Source: Dehalococcoidales bacterium (GTDB lineage: Bacteria; Chloroflexota; Dehalococcoidia; Dehalococcoidales; Fen-1064). Taken from it: a stretch of DNA of 37,405 nt. Of the stretch, positions 1 to 7,345 are shown in pieces (position 1 is the first letter of the stretch; the number at the start of each line of letters is the position of its first letter). The notes under the pieces were generated by a model, which was not told the DNA's origin, did not search any database, and was given only the letters and a program-made list of their open reading frames with translations. The translations under genes and the position numbers were made by a program. The DNA lies in the NCBI GenBank assembly GCA_020342155.1, contig CP070842.1, positions 1,725,629 to 1,763,033 on the forward strand. The letters run 5' to 3'.

Positions 1-105
1 CCCGCAGTTATCTGATAACCAGAGCGCTTTTCAATACTATCACAAGCCCATTTTAGCATCAACCGAACAGTATATCCAGCGATAGATATAATTAAAAACG
101 TCTGA

Positions 106-111
106 TATAAT
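106..111 (+). promoter_or_regulatory. Possible -10 box for tRNA-Thr
   Basis: A perfect TATAAT lies 28 nt upstream of the mature tRNA 5' end, which would place transcription start near 118. No convincing -35 box is present 16-18 nt upstream (the region around 83-88 is AT-rich). I see no gene in bases 1-138. Confidence 0.4.
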
Positions 112-138
112 CAGTGATGTCTACAGTGAAGGTATTAT

Positions 139-214
139 GCCAGCGTAGCTCAGTTGGTAGAGCAGCGCTTTCGTAAAGCGCGGGTCGGGGGTTCGAATCC
201 TCTCGCTGGCTCCA
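139..214 (+). tRNA. tRNA-Thr (anticodon CGT)
   Basis: A complete cloverleaf can be read directly. The acceptor stem GCCAGCG (139-145) pairs with CGCTGGC (204-210). The D-arm is GCTC/GAGC. The anticodon stem GCGCT/AGCGC encloses the loop TTCGTAA, giving anticodon CGT, which reads ACG (Thr). The T-arm has a TTCGAAT loop and two G-U wobble pairs. The discriminator is T211 and the CCA end is encoded (212-214). No integrase or tRNA-end duplication is visible nearby, so there is no evidence that it serves as an attachment site. Confidence 0.96.
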
Positions 215-260
215 GTTCGGGAAAGCATTCGCTTACACAAGAACAACTCCCCTGCTGCAG

Positions 261-1319
261 CTAGCCTAGGTGCCGGTAAAGGGCTTTGGAGACCAGTTTT
301 AGGGCAATCTCCGGCACTAACCTGTTAAAAGCGGTATAAGCCTGATACACGAAATTACTCTGACTCACCGAACCGACTCCCTGTCTGGCCGGGTAGTAAT
401 AATAAGGGAACACAGTTGCCTCGGTCCCCCAGTAACTCTTGAACCTTGCCAGCCCAAGGTTTTCCGGATTGCAGATCCCAAAGTCAAACTGCCGATAGCC
501 CTCAAGGCAGGCACGCTCCACAGCCTTCCAGGTGACAAGGTAATTCCCACGGTACTGAACATACTTTGGGTCAGAAGCATTAAATTTCAGAGTGGTGGTA
601 TCACCAAAGCAAAAGTACATGCTACCGGCGATAGCTTTATCACCCAGTTCAGCGAGAAGCAGGAAACCGTGACCGGGCACAACAACATGCCGATAGATTG
701 CCTGGAGAAATTCATATGGCCAGGGTAGCAGGCGCAACCTCTTCCGCGTGATTTCGGTCAGCCGGTGAAATCTCCTGAGGTCATCCTCACTTTCAGCCTC
801 ATGAACAACAATACCCGATTTTTCCGCCTTTTTCAGGTTCCGCCTTAGGTGGTAGCTCTCATGGTAAAGCTTGGCCCTCAATTTTTCCGGGTCGCCGTCA
901 AGATTGGCCACATGCCTCAAGTAGTAAGGATTTTCCACCAGCCCCAATTCCTCCGGTACCACCAGCCCCCCCCAGCCCCTAACCTCCCAGAAAGAGACGC
1001 CTCCATTGTCCACTTCTGCTTTCACCGCATCTATGAGCGGGAGCAGGCTTTCTCGCGAATCAGACAGTGGAAAGCAGTACTCACTACAAGGAAGACAAAC
1101 CAGCCTATTACCGGTTAATGCGCTTTGGATGCTAAATAAGGGAATCGCGGCCACTATCTCACGACGGTCATTCTCCATCACATGGTATATTGGCTCGCGC
1201 TGATACCGTTCCCTCAATACCTGCGCCCATGCCGAGTGGTGAAAGATAGTGCTTTCAGGATGTTTCTTTATGAAAGCATCCCACCGACTATCTTCTACGG
1301 GGTCTATGGTTGTCAGCAT
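261..1319 (-). CDS. FemAB-like GNAT-fold acyl/aminoacyltransferase
   Basis: This 352-residue protein has the layout of the FemAB/CelD-like GNAT family (GNAT_6 type). The N-terminal half begins with DPVEDSRWDAFIKKHPES and the F-H-H-S-A-W-A pattern. A basic helix, SYHLRRNLKKAEKSG, follows at about residues 155-170. The C-terminal half contains LAELGDKAIAGSMYF and FDFGICNPENLGLARFKSYWG, the usual end of the substrate-binding GNAT lobe. Relatives add amino acids to peptidoglycan precursors or acylate exopolysaccharides or lipids. The substrate here cannot be read. The protein has no signal peptide or membrane segment, so it is cytosolic. The start is an ATG preceded by GAGAGG, although the spacing is very short. 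It is transcribed away from the small MerR-like gene and is preceded by a five-unit 11-bp repeat promoter at 1416-1482, which links it to the polysaccharide operons. Confidence 0.82.
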   Translation of the reverse strand: MLTTIDPVEDSRWDAFIKKHPESTIFHHSAWAQVLRERYQREPIYHVMENDRREIVAAIPLFSIQSALTGNRLVCLPCSEYCFPLSDSRESLLPLIDAVKAEVDNGGVSFWEVRGWGGLVVPEELGLVENPYYLRHVANLDGDPEKLRAKLYHESYHLRRNLKKAEKSGIVVHEAESEDDLRRFHRLTEITRKRLRLLPWPYEFLQAIYRHVVVPGHGFLLLAELGDKAIAGSMYFCFGDTTTLKFNASDPKYVQYRGNYLVTWKAVERACLEGYRQFDFGICNPENLGLARFKSYWGTEATVFPYYYYPARQGVGSVSQSNFVYQAYTAFNRLVPEIALKLVSKALYRHLG

Positions 1320-1415
1320 CCTCTCATCTCAGCGTGACTTGCTGGCCTTAGAGCTGTCTTTATTAAAGCGCAAGCAGTGAACACCACACACAGTCTAGCA
1401 CTATGGTGTTTATTC

Positions 1416-1482
1416 AGGATAACACCGCTTGGTTTAAAGAAGGTTAGGATTTGGTTAGAGGTGAGTTTTAACAGAGTTGTAA
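1416..1482 (-). promoter_or_regulatory. Array A: 11-bp periodic direct-repeat promoter of the FemAB-like gene
   Basis: Read on the minus strand, five 7-mers occur in exact 11-nt steps: TTACAAC (1482-1476), TTAAAAC (1471-1465), CTCTAAC (1460-1454), TCCTAAC (1449-1443) and TTTAAAC (1438-1432). Exactly 10 nt later comes TATCCT (1421-1416), a 4/6 match to TATAAT. All units end in AC. No -35 box is needed if an OmpR/PhoB-class activator occupies the repeats. Predicted transcription start is near 1409, leaving a leader of about 90 nt before the ATG at 1319. The rest of 1320-1592 holds no credible gene. Confidence 0.72.
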
Positions 1483-1556
1483 TAATGGGAGAAAGAAATA
1501 TGTCCTGGACTATCGCCAGCACACAAGGGACCATGCATCAGTAGGTATGATACGAT

Positions 1557-1583
1557 GTCGCTGCCACATCCTGAGCAAGCGAC
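1557..1583 (-). terminator. Weak hairpin downstream of the MerR-like gene
   Basis: GTCGCT (1557-1562) and AGCGAC (1578-1583) form a 6-bp stem, extendable by two GC pairs around a bulge. It begins about 10 nt after the stop of the minus-strand gene at 1593. There is no T-run after it on the minus strand, so intrinsic termination is doubtful. Confidence 0.28.
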
Positions 1584-1592
1584 TCGATTAGT

Positions 1593-1820
1593 TTATAGCT
1601 CTTTCCCGTAGCTGCCTCTGTCTTCCATTGGAAGAAAGGCTGTAACGTCTTCCCTTCGGAAGCGTCGGTCCCCTCGGGGGCCAATCCGGTAACCCCGCAG
1701 GATTCCGAGATCGCTCCATCTTCTCACCGTATTAACGTGAATATTAAGAAATTGGGCTACCTCTCGTACTGTCAGTACAGAGTTGTATCGATGCTTGCTC
1801 GCCATCCCTTGTCTCTCCAT
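1593..1820 (-). CDS. Small MerR/BldC-like helix-turn-helix DNA-binding protein
   Basis: This 75-residue protein is almost entirely one winged-helix/HTH_17 (excisionase/MerR-type) domain. LTVREVAQFLNIHVNTVRRW is the helix-turn-helix, followed by the wing segment GILRGYRIGPRGDRRFRREDV. That layout matches BldC-type regulators and Xis proteins. BldC-like proteins bind head-to-tail on direct repeats, and excisionases bend DNA for recombination. With no integrase in view, a regulator is more likely. Starts are possible at 1820 or at the ATG at 1808. The latter has GGAG 9 nt upstream and a more usual N-terminal length. It is divergent from the polysaccharide operon at 2117 and may act on the 1821-2110 interval. 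Confidence 0.75.
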   Translation of the reverse strand: MERQGMASKHRYNSVLTVREVAQFLNIHVNTVRRWSDLGILRGYRIGPRGDRRFRREDVTAFLPMEDRGSYGKEL

Positions 1821-2053
1821 ACCTCTGACCTGCCGTCCCTCCTCAGGCTAAAGAGCTCCACCCAATCTAGTCCATTGTCGCACCAGCCTGTCATCTCCAC
1901 AAGCCACGAGGGACCAAGTATTATGAACCAAGTGATTACATATCATGAGATACTAAGACCAAAGTAATGGCCTGTTGATGTTCTTTCTACTTCACAGGTT
2001 AGATAGTATATCAACCATATTAAATAGTCGGCATATATACATAATGCCCTTGA

Positions 2054-2109
2054 TTCTAACCACTAGATTACGTTATTCTAACCATATTCCAACTTCGTAC
2101 TGCTATGAT
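2054..2109 (+). promoter_or_regulatory. Array B: 11-bp periodic direct-repeat promoter of the 2117-9600 operon
   Basis: Four 7-mers start at 2054, 2065, 2076 and 2087: TTCTAAC, AGATTAC, TTCTAAC and TTCCAAC. Exactly 10 nt (2094-2103) then separate them from TATGAT (2104-2109). The second unit is weak but keeps the terminal AC. Predicted transcription start is at 2116-2117, on or next to an in-frame GTG, so the mRNA is predicted to be leaderless. The remainder of 1821-2053 is AT-rich and shows no gene. Confidence 0.78.
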
Positions 2110-2116
2110 GCGAACT

Positions 2117-3436
2117 GTGAATACAGGGTATTATCTATCAAAATCAAGGGGAAGCAAAAACCTGCTTCTCAGGATTATTGCCATACTGTGCCGCTTTGGT
2201 ATTACCCATAAGAAATTTCAGCGCAGTCTTCAAAGATATGCCGCTGTCACTCGCAACGGCGGTTCTGTACCTACCTTTGCCATCACGGCGGTAGTTCTAA
2301 AAAGAAACCCCGAACTCATAAGGGAACTAAACAGGCAAGGCATAGAGTTTGCCGTCCATGGTTATATCCATACAGATTACAGGCCAATTCCCCTGGAAGA
2401 ACAGGTCAGACACTTCAAGAATGCAATAGACATATTCAACGGTTGTCAGGTCTCTTTCACCGGCTTTCGTGCTCCATTCCTACGTATCAACGGTAGGACA
2501 CCCAAAGTACTCGGTAGTCTTGGATTCCTGTATGATAGTAGCCATATCTTATGTTGGGACGTACTTGACAGCACACAATACCCAAAACAGGCATGGCATG
2601 AGTACAGTAGACTTCTCGACTTCTATATGCCCCTAAAAGCCGAAGAATACCTTACTCTACCGAAGTTCATAAATGGTTTTGTCGAAATCCCGGTGTCAAT
2701 TCCGGATGACGAGGCAATTATCGACCGTCTCGGCATCACCGATGAAAAGGAAATCAGCAAAATCTGGTTAGATATCCTGCAGAGAACTTACAACAGAGGT
2801 GAGCTATTCACCGTTCAACTACATCCGGAACGAATCTCATTCTGCGAGAATGCTTTGTCAGATATTCTGGAGCAGGCCAAGCGACTTAACCCCTCAGTGT
2901 GGGTAGCCACGCTGCGGGAAATTACCGAGTGGTGGCGTGAAAGAGAAAAGTTTACCCTTGAGATTGATTCACGGAGTGATAGAAAATACTACGTAAAAGC
3001 AGCCTGTTCTGAGAGAGCGACAATTCTATTAAAGAATTGCGAAGCAGATGCACCGTCTACTGAATGGGCAAATGGCTACAGAAGTATCATTGCCAGAGAT
3101 TTTACTCTGGAGAGTCCCGTACGCCCCGTTATTGGCGTGAGTTCAGACTCTTCACCAGCCGCTGTTAAATTTCTCAGGACTGAAGGATTTGTCGTTGAAC
3201 AAAGTGATCAGCCAGACCACTACGGACTATATCTCGACGACCTAACACGATTCGAGGAAGCTGACGAGAAACCGCTTTCGGAGAAAGTCGAGCAGTCAGA
3301 AGCCCCTTTGCTCAGGTACTGGAGATGGCCTGACCAGGCCAGAAGTGCTTTATCAATAACGGGTGATATAGACTCCATGACAATAGCCGACTTTGCGCTG
3401 AGAATTTTTGAAAACTGGCGGCAAAGCAGGAGATGA
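2117..3436 (+). CDS. Polysaccharide deacetylase-like protein (NodB fold, possibly permuted)
   Basis: The family is seen from the metal-binding motif HGYIH (H81 and H85, counting from 2117), the preceding NPELIRELNRQGIEFAVHG strand-helix unit, and FRAPFLR (motif 3). NodB enzymes remove N-acetyl or O-acetyl groups from glycans using a D-H-H metal site. The usual N-terminal TFDD motif is missing, and the protein goes straight to VPTFAITAVVL. A motif-1-like ALSITGDIDSMT lies instead near the C-terminus (TGDID at about 415-419). Two ATGs at 2105 and 2108 overlap the predicted -10 box TATGAT, so I place the start at GTG 2117, which gives 439 residues. It is the first gene of a seven-gene operon, and its stop overlaps the ribosome-binding region of the next gene. 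Confidence 0.78.
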   Translation: MNTGYYLSKSRGSKNLLLRIIAILCRFGITHKKFQRSLQRYAAVTRNGGSVPTFAITAVVLKRNPELIRELNRQGIEFAVHGYIHTDYRPIPLEEQVRHFKNAIDIFNGCQVSFTGFRAPFLRINGRTPKVLGSLGFLYDSSHILCWDVLDSTQYPKQAWHEYSRLLDFYMPLKAEEYLTLPKFINGFVEIPVSIPDDEAIIDRLGITDEKEISKIWLDILQRTYNRGELFTVQLHPERISFCENALSDILEQAKRLNPSVWVATLREITEWWREREKFTLEIDSRSDRKYYVKAACSERATILLKNCEADAPSTEWANGYRSIIARDFTLESPVRPVIGVSSDSSPAAVKFLRTEGFVVEQSDQPDHYGLYLDDLTRFEEADEKPLSEKVEQSEAPLLRYWRWPDQARSALSITGDIDSMTIADFALRIFENWRQSRR

Positions 3437-3445
3437 TATTTTCCA

Positions 3446-4102
3446 GTGTCGAAGAAAGTCCTAAGGAAGGTACGTTACTCGGTCCTCCTTCTCAATGCTG
3501 GTGGTCCAAAGGTCTTTTTTCGCCACCTTGGGCGTCAGATATACAGCAGGGAAACTTATTTTGGTCTACAGAAGGCCTTAGATTTCAACTGTGTGGAGGT
3601 TCCCAGCAGGTTAGAATACACGCTACGACCTGTTTCGCAAGACGACATCAAGGAAGTCTTGTCAGTGGTAAGAGAAGAAAGCAAAGAATCGGCCCATGAT
3701 CTTATACAACGTGCGTGGTTCTACGAATCTGGTTTCCACAATTGCTATGTTGCCAGGACTACTGACACTGACCAATTATGCCATATCCAATGGCTAGTTT
3801 CAGCAGAAGCAGACAAGGAGGCTATTCGGAACTTTGGAAGCAGATTACCGACGTTGAAAGATGATGAGATCCTGATAGAGAACATGTATACCTTCGAGAA
3901 GTACCGGGGGAACTACATAATGTCATCACTAACGACCAGACTATGTGAAATGGCGAGAAACAAGGGATTCAAACGGGCTTTAGCCTACGTGAGACCAGAT
4001 AACACGGCTTCACTAAAAGGCCTGGAGAGCATCGGTTTCAGCAAGTTCGAAGAGATATCTGAGTATAAAGTCCTATTTTCGACCCAAAGGCAACAGAAAT
4101 AG
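3446..4102 (+). CDS. GNAT-family N-acetyltransferase
   Basis: This protein is 218 residues long. After a basic N-terminal extension of about 55 residues, a GNAT fold runs from LEYTLRPVSQDDIKEVLSV to the C-terminus. The acetyl-CoA-binding region is represented by YTFEKYRGNYIMSSLTTRLCEMARNKGFKRALAYV, followed by the typical NTASLKGLESIGF helix-strand pair. GNAT enzymes transfer an acyl group from CoA to an amine, and in this operon an amino-sugar or amino-acid substituent is the plausible acceptor. The GTG start lies 9 nt after the deacetylase stop, with AGGAG about 12 nt upstream, consistent with translational coupling. The exact substrate cannot be read. Confidence 0.78.
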   Translation: MSKKVLRKVRYSVLLLNAGGPKVFFRHLGRQIYSRETYFGLQKALDFNCVEVPSRLEYTLRPVSQDDIKEVLSVVREESKESAHDLIQRAWFYESGFHNCYVARTTDTDQLCHIQWLVSAEADKEAIRNFGSRLPTLKDDEILIENMYTFEKYRGNYIMSSLTTRLCEMARNKGFKRALAYVRPDNTASLKGLESIGFSKFEEISEYKVLFSTQRQQK

Positions 4103-4136
4103 GGAATCAACCTTCCATAGAAGATAGGTGTACTGG

Positions 4137-5375
4137 ATGAAGAAGAGAGCCATCACTACTCAACCTGTGTCACATCAACAAGAACGAACTGCCCGTACCC
4201 ACCGAACCGAACAGGTTGGGGTAGTTATTCTTGGCGGTGATTTCCAGGCCCTGGGTGTCCTGAGAAGCCTGGCCAGGCATAATGTTCCTGTTTACCTGCT
4301 GGATAAGGGACTCTGCATAAGCAGATTCTCAAGGTATGTCCGAAGATTTGCGAAGTGCCCCGATGCCGGAGAGGAAGACCTCCTGCTAAAATTCCTGTTA
4401 GATTTAGCCCAAACAGAAGACCTCAGGGGATGGACAATATATCCTAATGACGATGAAACAGTCCGTTTTCTAGCCAGACATAAGGAGCAACTGGAGGAAT
4501 ACTACAGAATCACCACACCATCATGGGAAACGGTCCGCTTTGCCTGTGAGAAGAAGCTGACCTACGAGCTTGCGGAGAAGTGTGGTATTCCCACTCCTAA
4601 AACTCTCTATCCCCGGAGTGTCACCGAACTGGAACAACTCGAAATCGAGTTTCCGGTAATTATAAAGCCCTCGATAAAAGAGCCCTTCTACAGTAAAACT
4701 GGGAAGAAGGCAATCCGTATAGACAGCAAAAGAGAACTTATTAATGAATATACCAGGGTAGTCCAGTTAGCCGGTAGCGGAGAGATAATGGTTCAGGAAC
4801 TGATACCCGGAGGAACTGAGAATCTATTCTCTGTTGGGTCATTATACAAGAATGGCGAACTGCTGGCGGGAGTAGTAGCGTGGCGGCTCAGACAGCACCC
4901 GATGGATTTCGGTCATGCCACTACTTACGCCGAGACAGTGGAAATACCGGAGCTTGAAGAACTCGCCTCCAGAATCCTCGAAGCAATGAATTACTACGGA
5001 CTATCAGAGGTCGAGTTCATGCGAGACCCGAGGGATGGGCAGTACAAGCTGATTGAAATAAACCCCAGACCTTGGGGCTGGCATACTCTAGCACTCGGCG
5101 CCGGCGTGGACCTACCTTATCTACTGTACCGGGATATGCTGGGAGAAGAAGTGAAGCAGAATGGAACCAGCGTCAGGCAGGCCAAGTGGATCCGCCTTAT
5201 TACTGATACCCCTACGGTTGTCACAGCACTCCTCAAGGGTCAACTAAGGTTTGCTGATTACTTCAACTCCCTGAAGGGTAAGAAACAGTTCGCCGTATTC
5301 TCCATAACAGACCCCATGCCCTTTGTCGTGGAACTGTTCATGCTGCCCTACCTCTGGAAGAGGAGGGGCTTCTAG
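4137..5375 (+). CDS. ATP-grasp carboxylate-amine ligase-like protein
   Basis: The N-terminal Rossmann-like domain (VGVVILGGDFQALGVLRSLARHNVPVYLLD) is followed by an ATP-grasp domain. Visible parts are EKKLTYELAEKCGIPTPKT, FPVIIKPS (ATP-binding lysine), the hinge region MVQELIPGG, and the metal-binding stretch LSEVEFMRDPRDGQYKLIEINPRPWGWH. Family members activate a carboxylate with ATP and join it to an amine or thiol, and several act in cell-surface or peptide pathways. The C-terminal tail ends in a hydrophobic patch (PFVVELFMLPYLWKR) that could associate with the membrane. An upstream GTG at 4128 is possible, but AGGTG at 4126-4130 is well placed for ATG 4137. It is followed after 2 nt by the decarboxylase-like gene, so the two enzymes are probably made together. 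Confidence 0.82.
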   Translation: MKKRAITTQPVSHQQERTARTHRTEQVGVVILGGDFQALGVLRSLARHNVPVYLLDKGLCISRFSRYVRRFAKCPDAGEEDLLLKFLLDLAQTEDLRGWTIYPNDDETVRFLARHKEQLEEYYRITTPSWETVRFACEKKLTYELAEKCGIPTPKTLYPRSVTELEQLEIEFPVIIKPSIKEPFYSKTGKKAIRIDSKRELINEYTRVVQLAGSGEIMVQELIPGGTENLFSVGSLYKNGELLAGVVAWRLRQHPMDFGHATTYAETVEIPELEELASRILEAMNYYGLSEVEFMRDPRDGQYKLIEINPRPWGWHTLALGAGVDLPYLLYRDMLGEEVKQNGTSVRQAKWIRLITDTPTVVTALLKGQLRFADYFNSLKGKKQFAVFSITDPMPFVVELFMLPYLWKRRGF

Positions 5376-5377
5376 CT

Positions 5378-6181
5378 GTGAGATGGGAAATAGCTGCCAC
5401 CAGTCTGGCATTCGCGCTTGTTTTTCTACCCCTACTTGCCTGGAAGTGGCGCGTCCAGGTTAAGACAGCTATCGCCGGTGGGGTCATCATTGGAGCACTG
5501 ACCGGATTGATTGTCAGCCAGATAGGTTTCGCCACCGGACTCAATACCGCCGTTCTGATTGTCCTCGAACTACCCCTTATTCTGTTGATAACAGCCGCTG
5601 TCCTGCTCGCCAGGTTTTATCGAGACCCCGAAAGGTCTCCTACCGAAACCGGAAACGTAATCCTTTCTCCTGCCGATGGGACTGTTGTCTATGTAAATAA
5701 AGTAGAAAAGGGGTCGGCCCTGGTTTCGACCAAAGGTGAGAAAAGATTCAGACTGGACGAGATTACGGATACCAATTTACTTCCAGACACAGCCTATCTG
5801 ATTGGGATTGACATGAACATACTCAATGTTCATGTCAATCGAGCCCCCATTGCCGGGAAGACGCTCCTCCGCAAGCGTATTGCCGGACAATTCATGTCAC
5901 TACGCCGGCAGGAATCGGAGACCCTGAACGAAAGGGTCACCACGATTATTGGCAACGGGTCATTCAGCGTGGGTGTCGTTCAGATTGCATCACGCCTCGT
6001 CAGAAAGATTGTCTCGTACGTCAAGGAAGGCGACGACCTTGCGATAGGGCAAAGAATCGGGGCTATCGTATTTGGCTCCCAGGTTGATATCGCTATCCCA
6101 GAATTGGAGAACCTTAGCATAAGTGTTAAGATAGGTGACGAGCTCAAAGCGGGTATTTCTGTGGTAGCTCGATTCGGATAA
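5378..6181 (+). CDS. Phosphatidylserine decarboxylase-like pyruvoyl enzyme with membrane N-terminus
   Basis: This 267-residue protein carries the short-type PSD signatures: FYRDPERSP (80-88), SPADG with catalytic D100, NVHVNRAP with H152, and RIGAIVFGSQVD containing the G233-S234 pair. In this family, that bond is self-cleaved to form the pyruvoyl group. The D, H and S residues are all present, so the enzyme should mature. Hydrophobic stretches at about 5-22, 30-50 and 57-78 give two to three membrane segments. PSD normally converts phosphatidylserine to phosphatidylethanolamine, but the usual partner phosphatidylserine synthase is not adjacent. The position next to an ATP-grasp ligase suggests a different carboxylated substrate, which is inference. 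It starts at GTG 5378, with AGGAGGG about 10 nt upstream inside the preceding gene. Confidence 0.86.
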   Translation: MRWEIAATSLAFALVFLPLLAWKWRVQVKTAIAGGVIIGALTGLIVSQIGFATGLNTAVLIVLELPLILLITAAVLLARFYRDPERSPTETGNVILSPADGTVVYVNKVEKGSALVSTKGEKRFRLDEITDTNLLPDTAYLIGIDMNILNVHVNRAPIAGKTLLRKRIAGQFMSLRRQESETLNERVTTIIGNGSFSVGVVQIASRLVRKIVSYVKEGDDLAIGQRIGAIVFGSQVDIAIPELENLSISVKIGDELKAGISVVARFG

Positions 6182-6246
6182 GAGAAGAAGCCGGACACAG
6201 GGTATTTAAACAGACGAAAACAGAAAAGAGCAAGAAGAGGAAAAGC

Positions 6247-7335
6247 GTGGAAATAAAACGCTGTATTCGCTGCGTTATGCCAGAAAACTACCCCGGAATC
6301 ACTTTTGATGCCGAGGGAGTTTGCAACGTCTGCCGGTATTTCGATGCTAAATGGGGCTCGTTATTAGCCAGTGTTGAAGAGCAACAGCGCTCTGAAGCGA
6401 AACTACGAAAAATTTTCGAGGCAGCCAAGCGGAAGAACCGGCCATATGATGCCCTGATTGGTATCAGTGGCGGCAAGGACAGTTCCTACATGCTCTACCT
6501 CTGCCGCGAGGTCTATGATTTAAATGTTCTCACCTACACCGTGCATAATGGTTTCAGGACCGATGAGGTGAATGCACGCGTGGATAAGCTTGTGAAGGTT
6601 TTCAAAGTACCTCACATTGATTGCTACGAGCCGCTGGCACGCGAACTGGCGGGGGTTTGCATGCGCAAGACCGGTCACTTCTGCTCCATATGTGAACTGC
6701 TGATGTATAATACCACTCAGGTTATTGCCGCCGAGTATAATGTACCACTCATCATCATGGGCAGTTCGAGCCGAACCGAGGCACCTCCTCCCAAGCACCT
6801 CAATCCCTGGGACCCGTGGTATATTAACAACGTCTTGAAGGGTGAGCATTATCAGGAGAGGTTACGCTGCTCCTTCTTTGCCCGTAATTACGTCATCAAG
6901 GCCGGGTTAGCACAGCTCTTGGGCCGGCGCCGTCTGCTGCTCCTGCCTAACTACGTAATCTGGAACGAACACAAGATACATGAGCAATTTCAGAAAGAAC
7001 TTGGCTTCGACTTCGGCGAAGAGCATTCTGATTGCTGGGCCACCAGGATAGCCGGCTACCTTTACGCTAAGAAGTGCGGGGGCACCGCTCCGATGGTAAG
7101 CAAGTACAGCATGTTAATCCGTTCTGGTGAGATGAGCCGGGAGGAAGCAATAAGCAGGTTAGCCAGTCTTGATGTCAGTGAGCCACCGCCTGAGCTGGCC
7201 CGATTTCTTGAGGAATACAATATGACCCGTGAGGAGTTTGACGAAGCCAGCGAGAGAAGCACCGGGGACTATATGAAGGGCATGTCTAAACTTTTCAATA
7301 CACTACGCAAAAGGTTACGGGGTCAGGCAATATGA
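6247..7335 (+). CDS. N-acetyl sugar amidotransferase (WbpG/PseA-like)
   Basis: Diagnostic features are the N-terminal cysteine pairs CIRC (C6, C9) and CNVC (C26, C29), the PP-loop ATP pyrophosphatase motif SGGKDSS (74-80), and KTGHFCSIC. Length (362 residues) and order match the N-acetyl sugar amidotransferase family. WbpG uses ammonia from a HisH/HisF-like partner to turn the 2,3-diacetamido uronic acid ManNAc3NAcA into its acetamidino form, and PseA/LegG-like members act on nonulosonic acids. No HisH/HisF-like genes are in this window. WbpB, WbpD and WbpE homologues at 17406-20280 could supply a related sugar. The start is GTG with AGAGG a few bases upstream. The 65-nt gap before it holds no promoter I recognise. 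Confidence 0.88.
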   Translation: MEIKRCIRCVMPENYPGITFDAEGVCNVCRYFDAKWGSLLASVEEQQRSEAKLRKIFEAAKRKNRPYDALIGISGGKDSSYMLYLCREVYDLNVLTYTVHNGFRTDEVNARVDKLVKVFKVPHIDCYEPLARELAGVCMRKTGHFCSICELLMYNTTQVIAAEYNVPLIIMGSSSRTEAPPPKHLNPWDPWYINNVLKGEHYQERLRCSFFARNYVIKAGLAQLLGRRRLLLLPNYVIWNEHKIHEQFQKELGFDFGEEHSDCWATRIAGYLYAKKCGGTAPMVSKYSMLIRSGEMSREEAISRLASLDVSEPPPELARFLEEYNMTREEFDEASERSTGDYMKGMSKLFNTLRKRLRGQAI

Positions 7336-7345
7336 TGAGAAGTTG

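Noticed and set aside
7..19. Odd palindrome GTTATC-T-GATAAC near the left edge
   Set aside because: It is short, AT-rich and not tied to any gene start. It could be an operator or part of a gene cut by the window edge, but nothing supports either.
1313..1534. A 73-codon minus-strand frame between the FemAB-like and MerR-like genes
   Set aside because: It overlaps array A and the FemAB-like start, has no recognisable domain, and reads through the predicted promoter.
139..1820. A tRNA gene plus an excisionase-like protein as the edge of an integrative element
   Set aside because: No integrase, no duplicated tRNA 3' end and no transposase are visible. A BldC-like regulator explains the small protein equally well.
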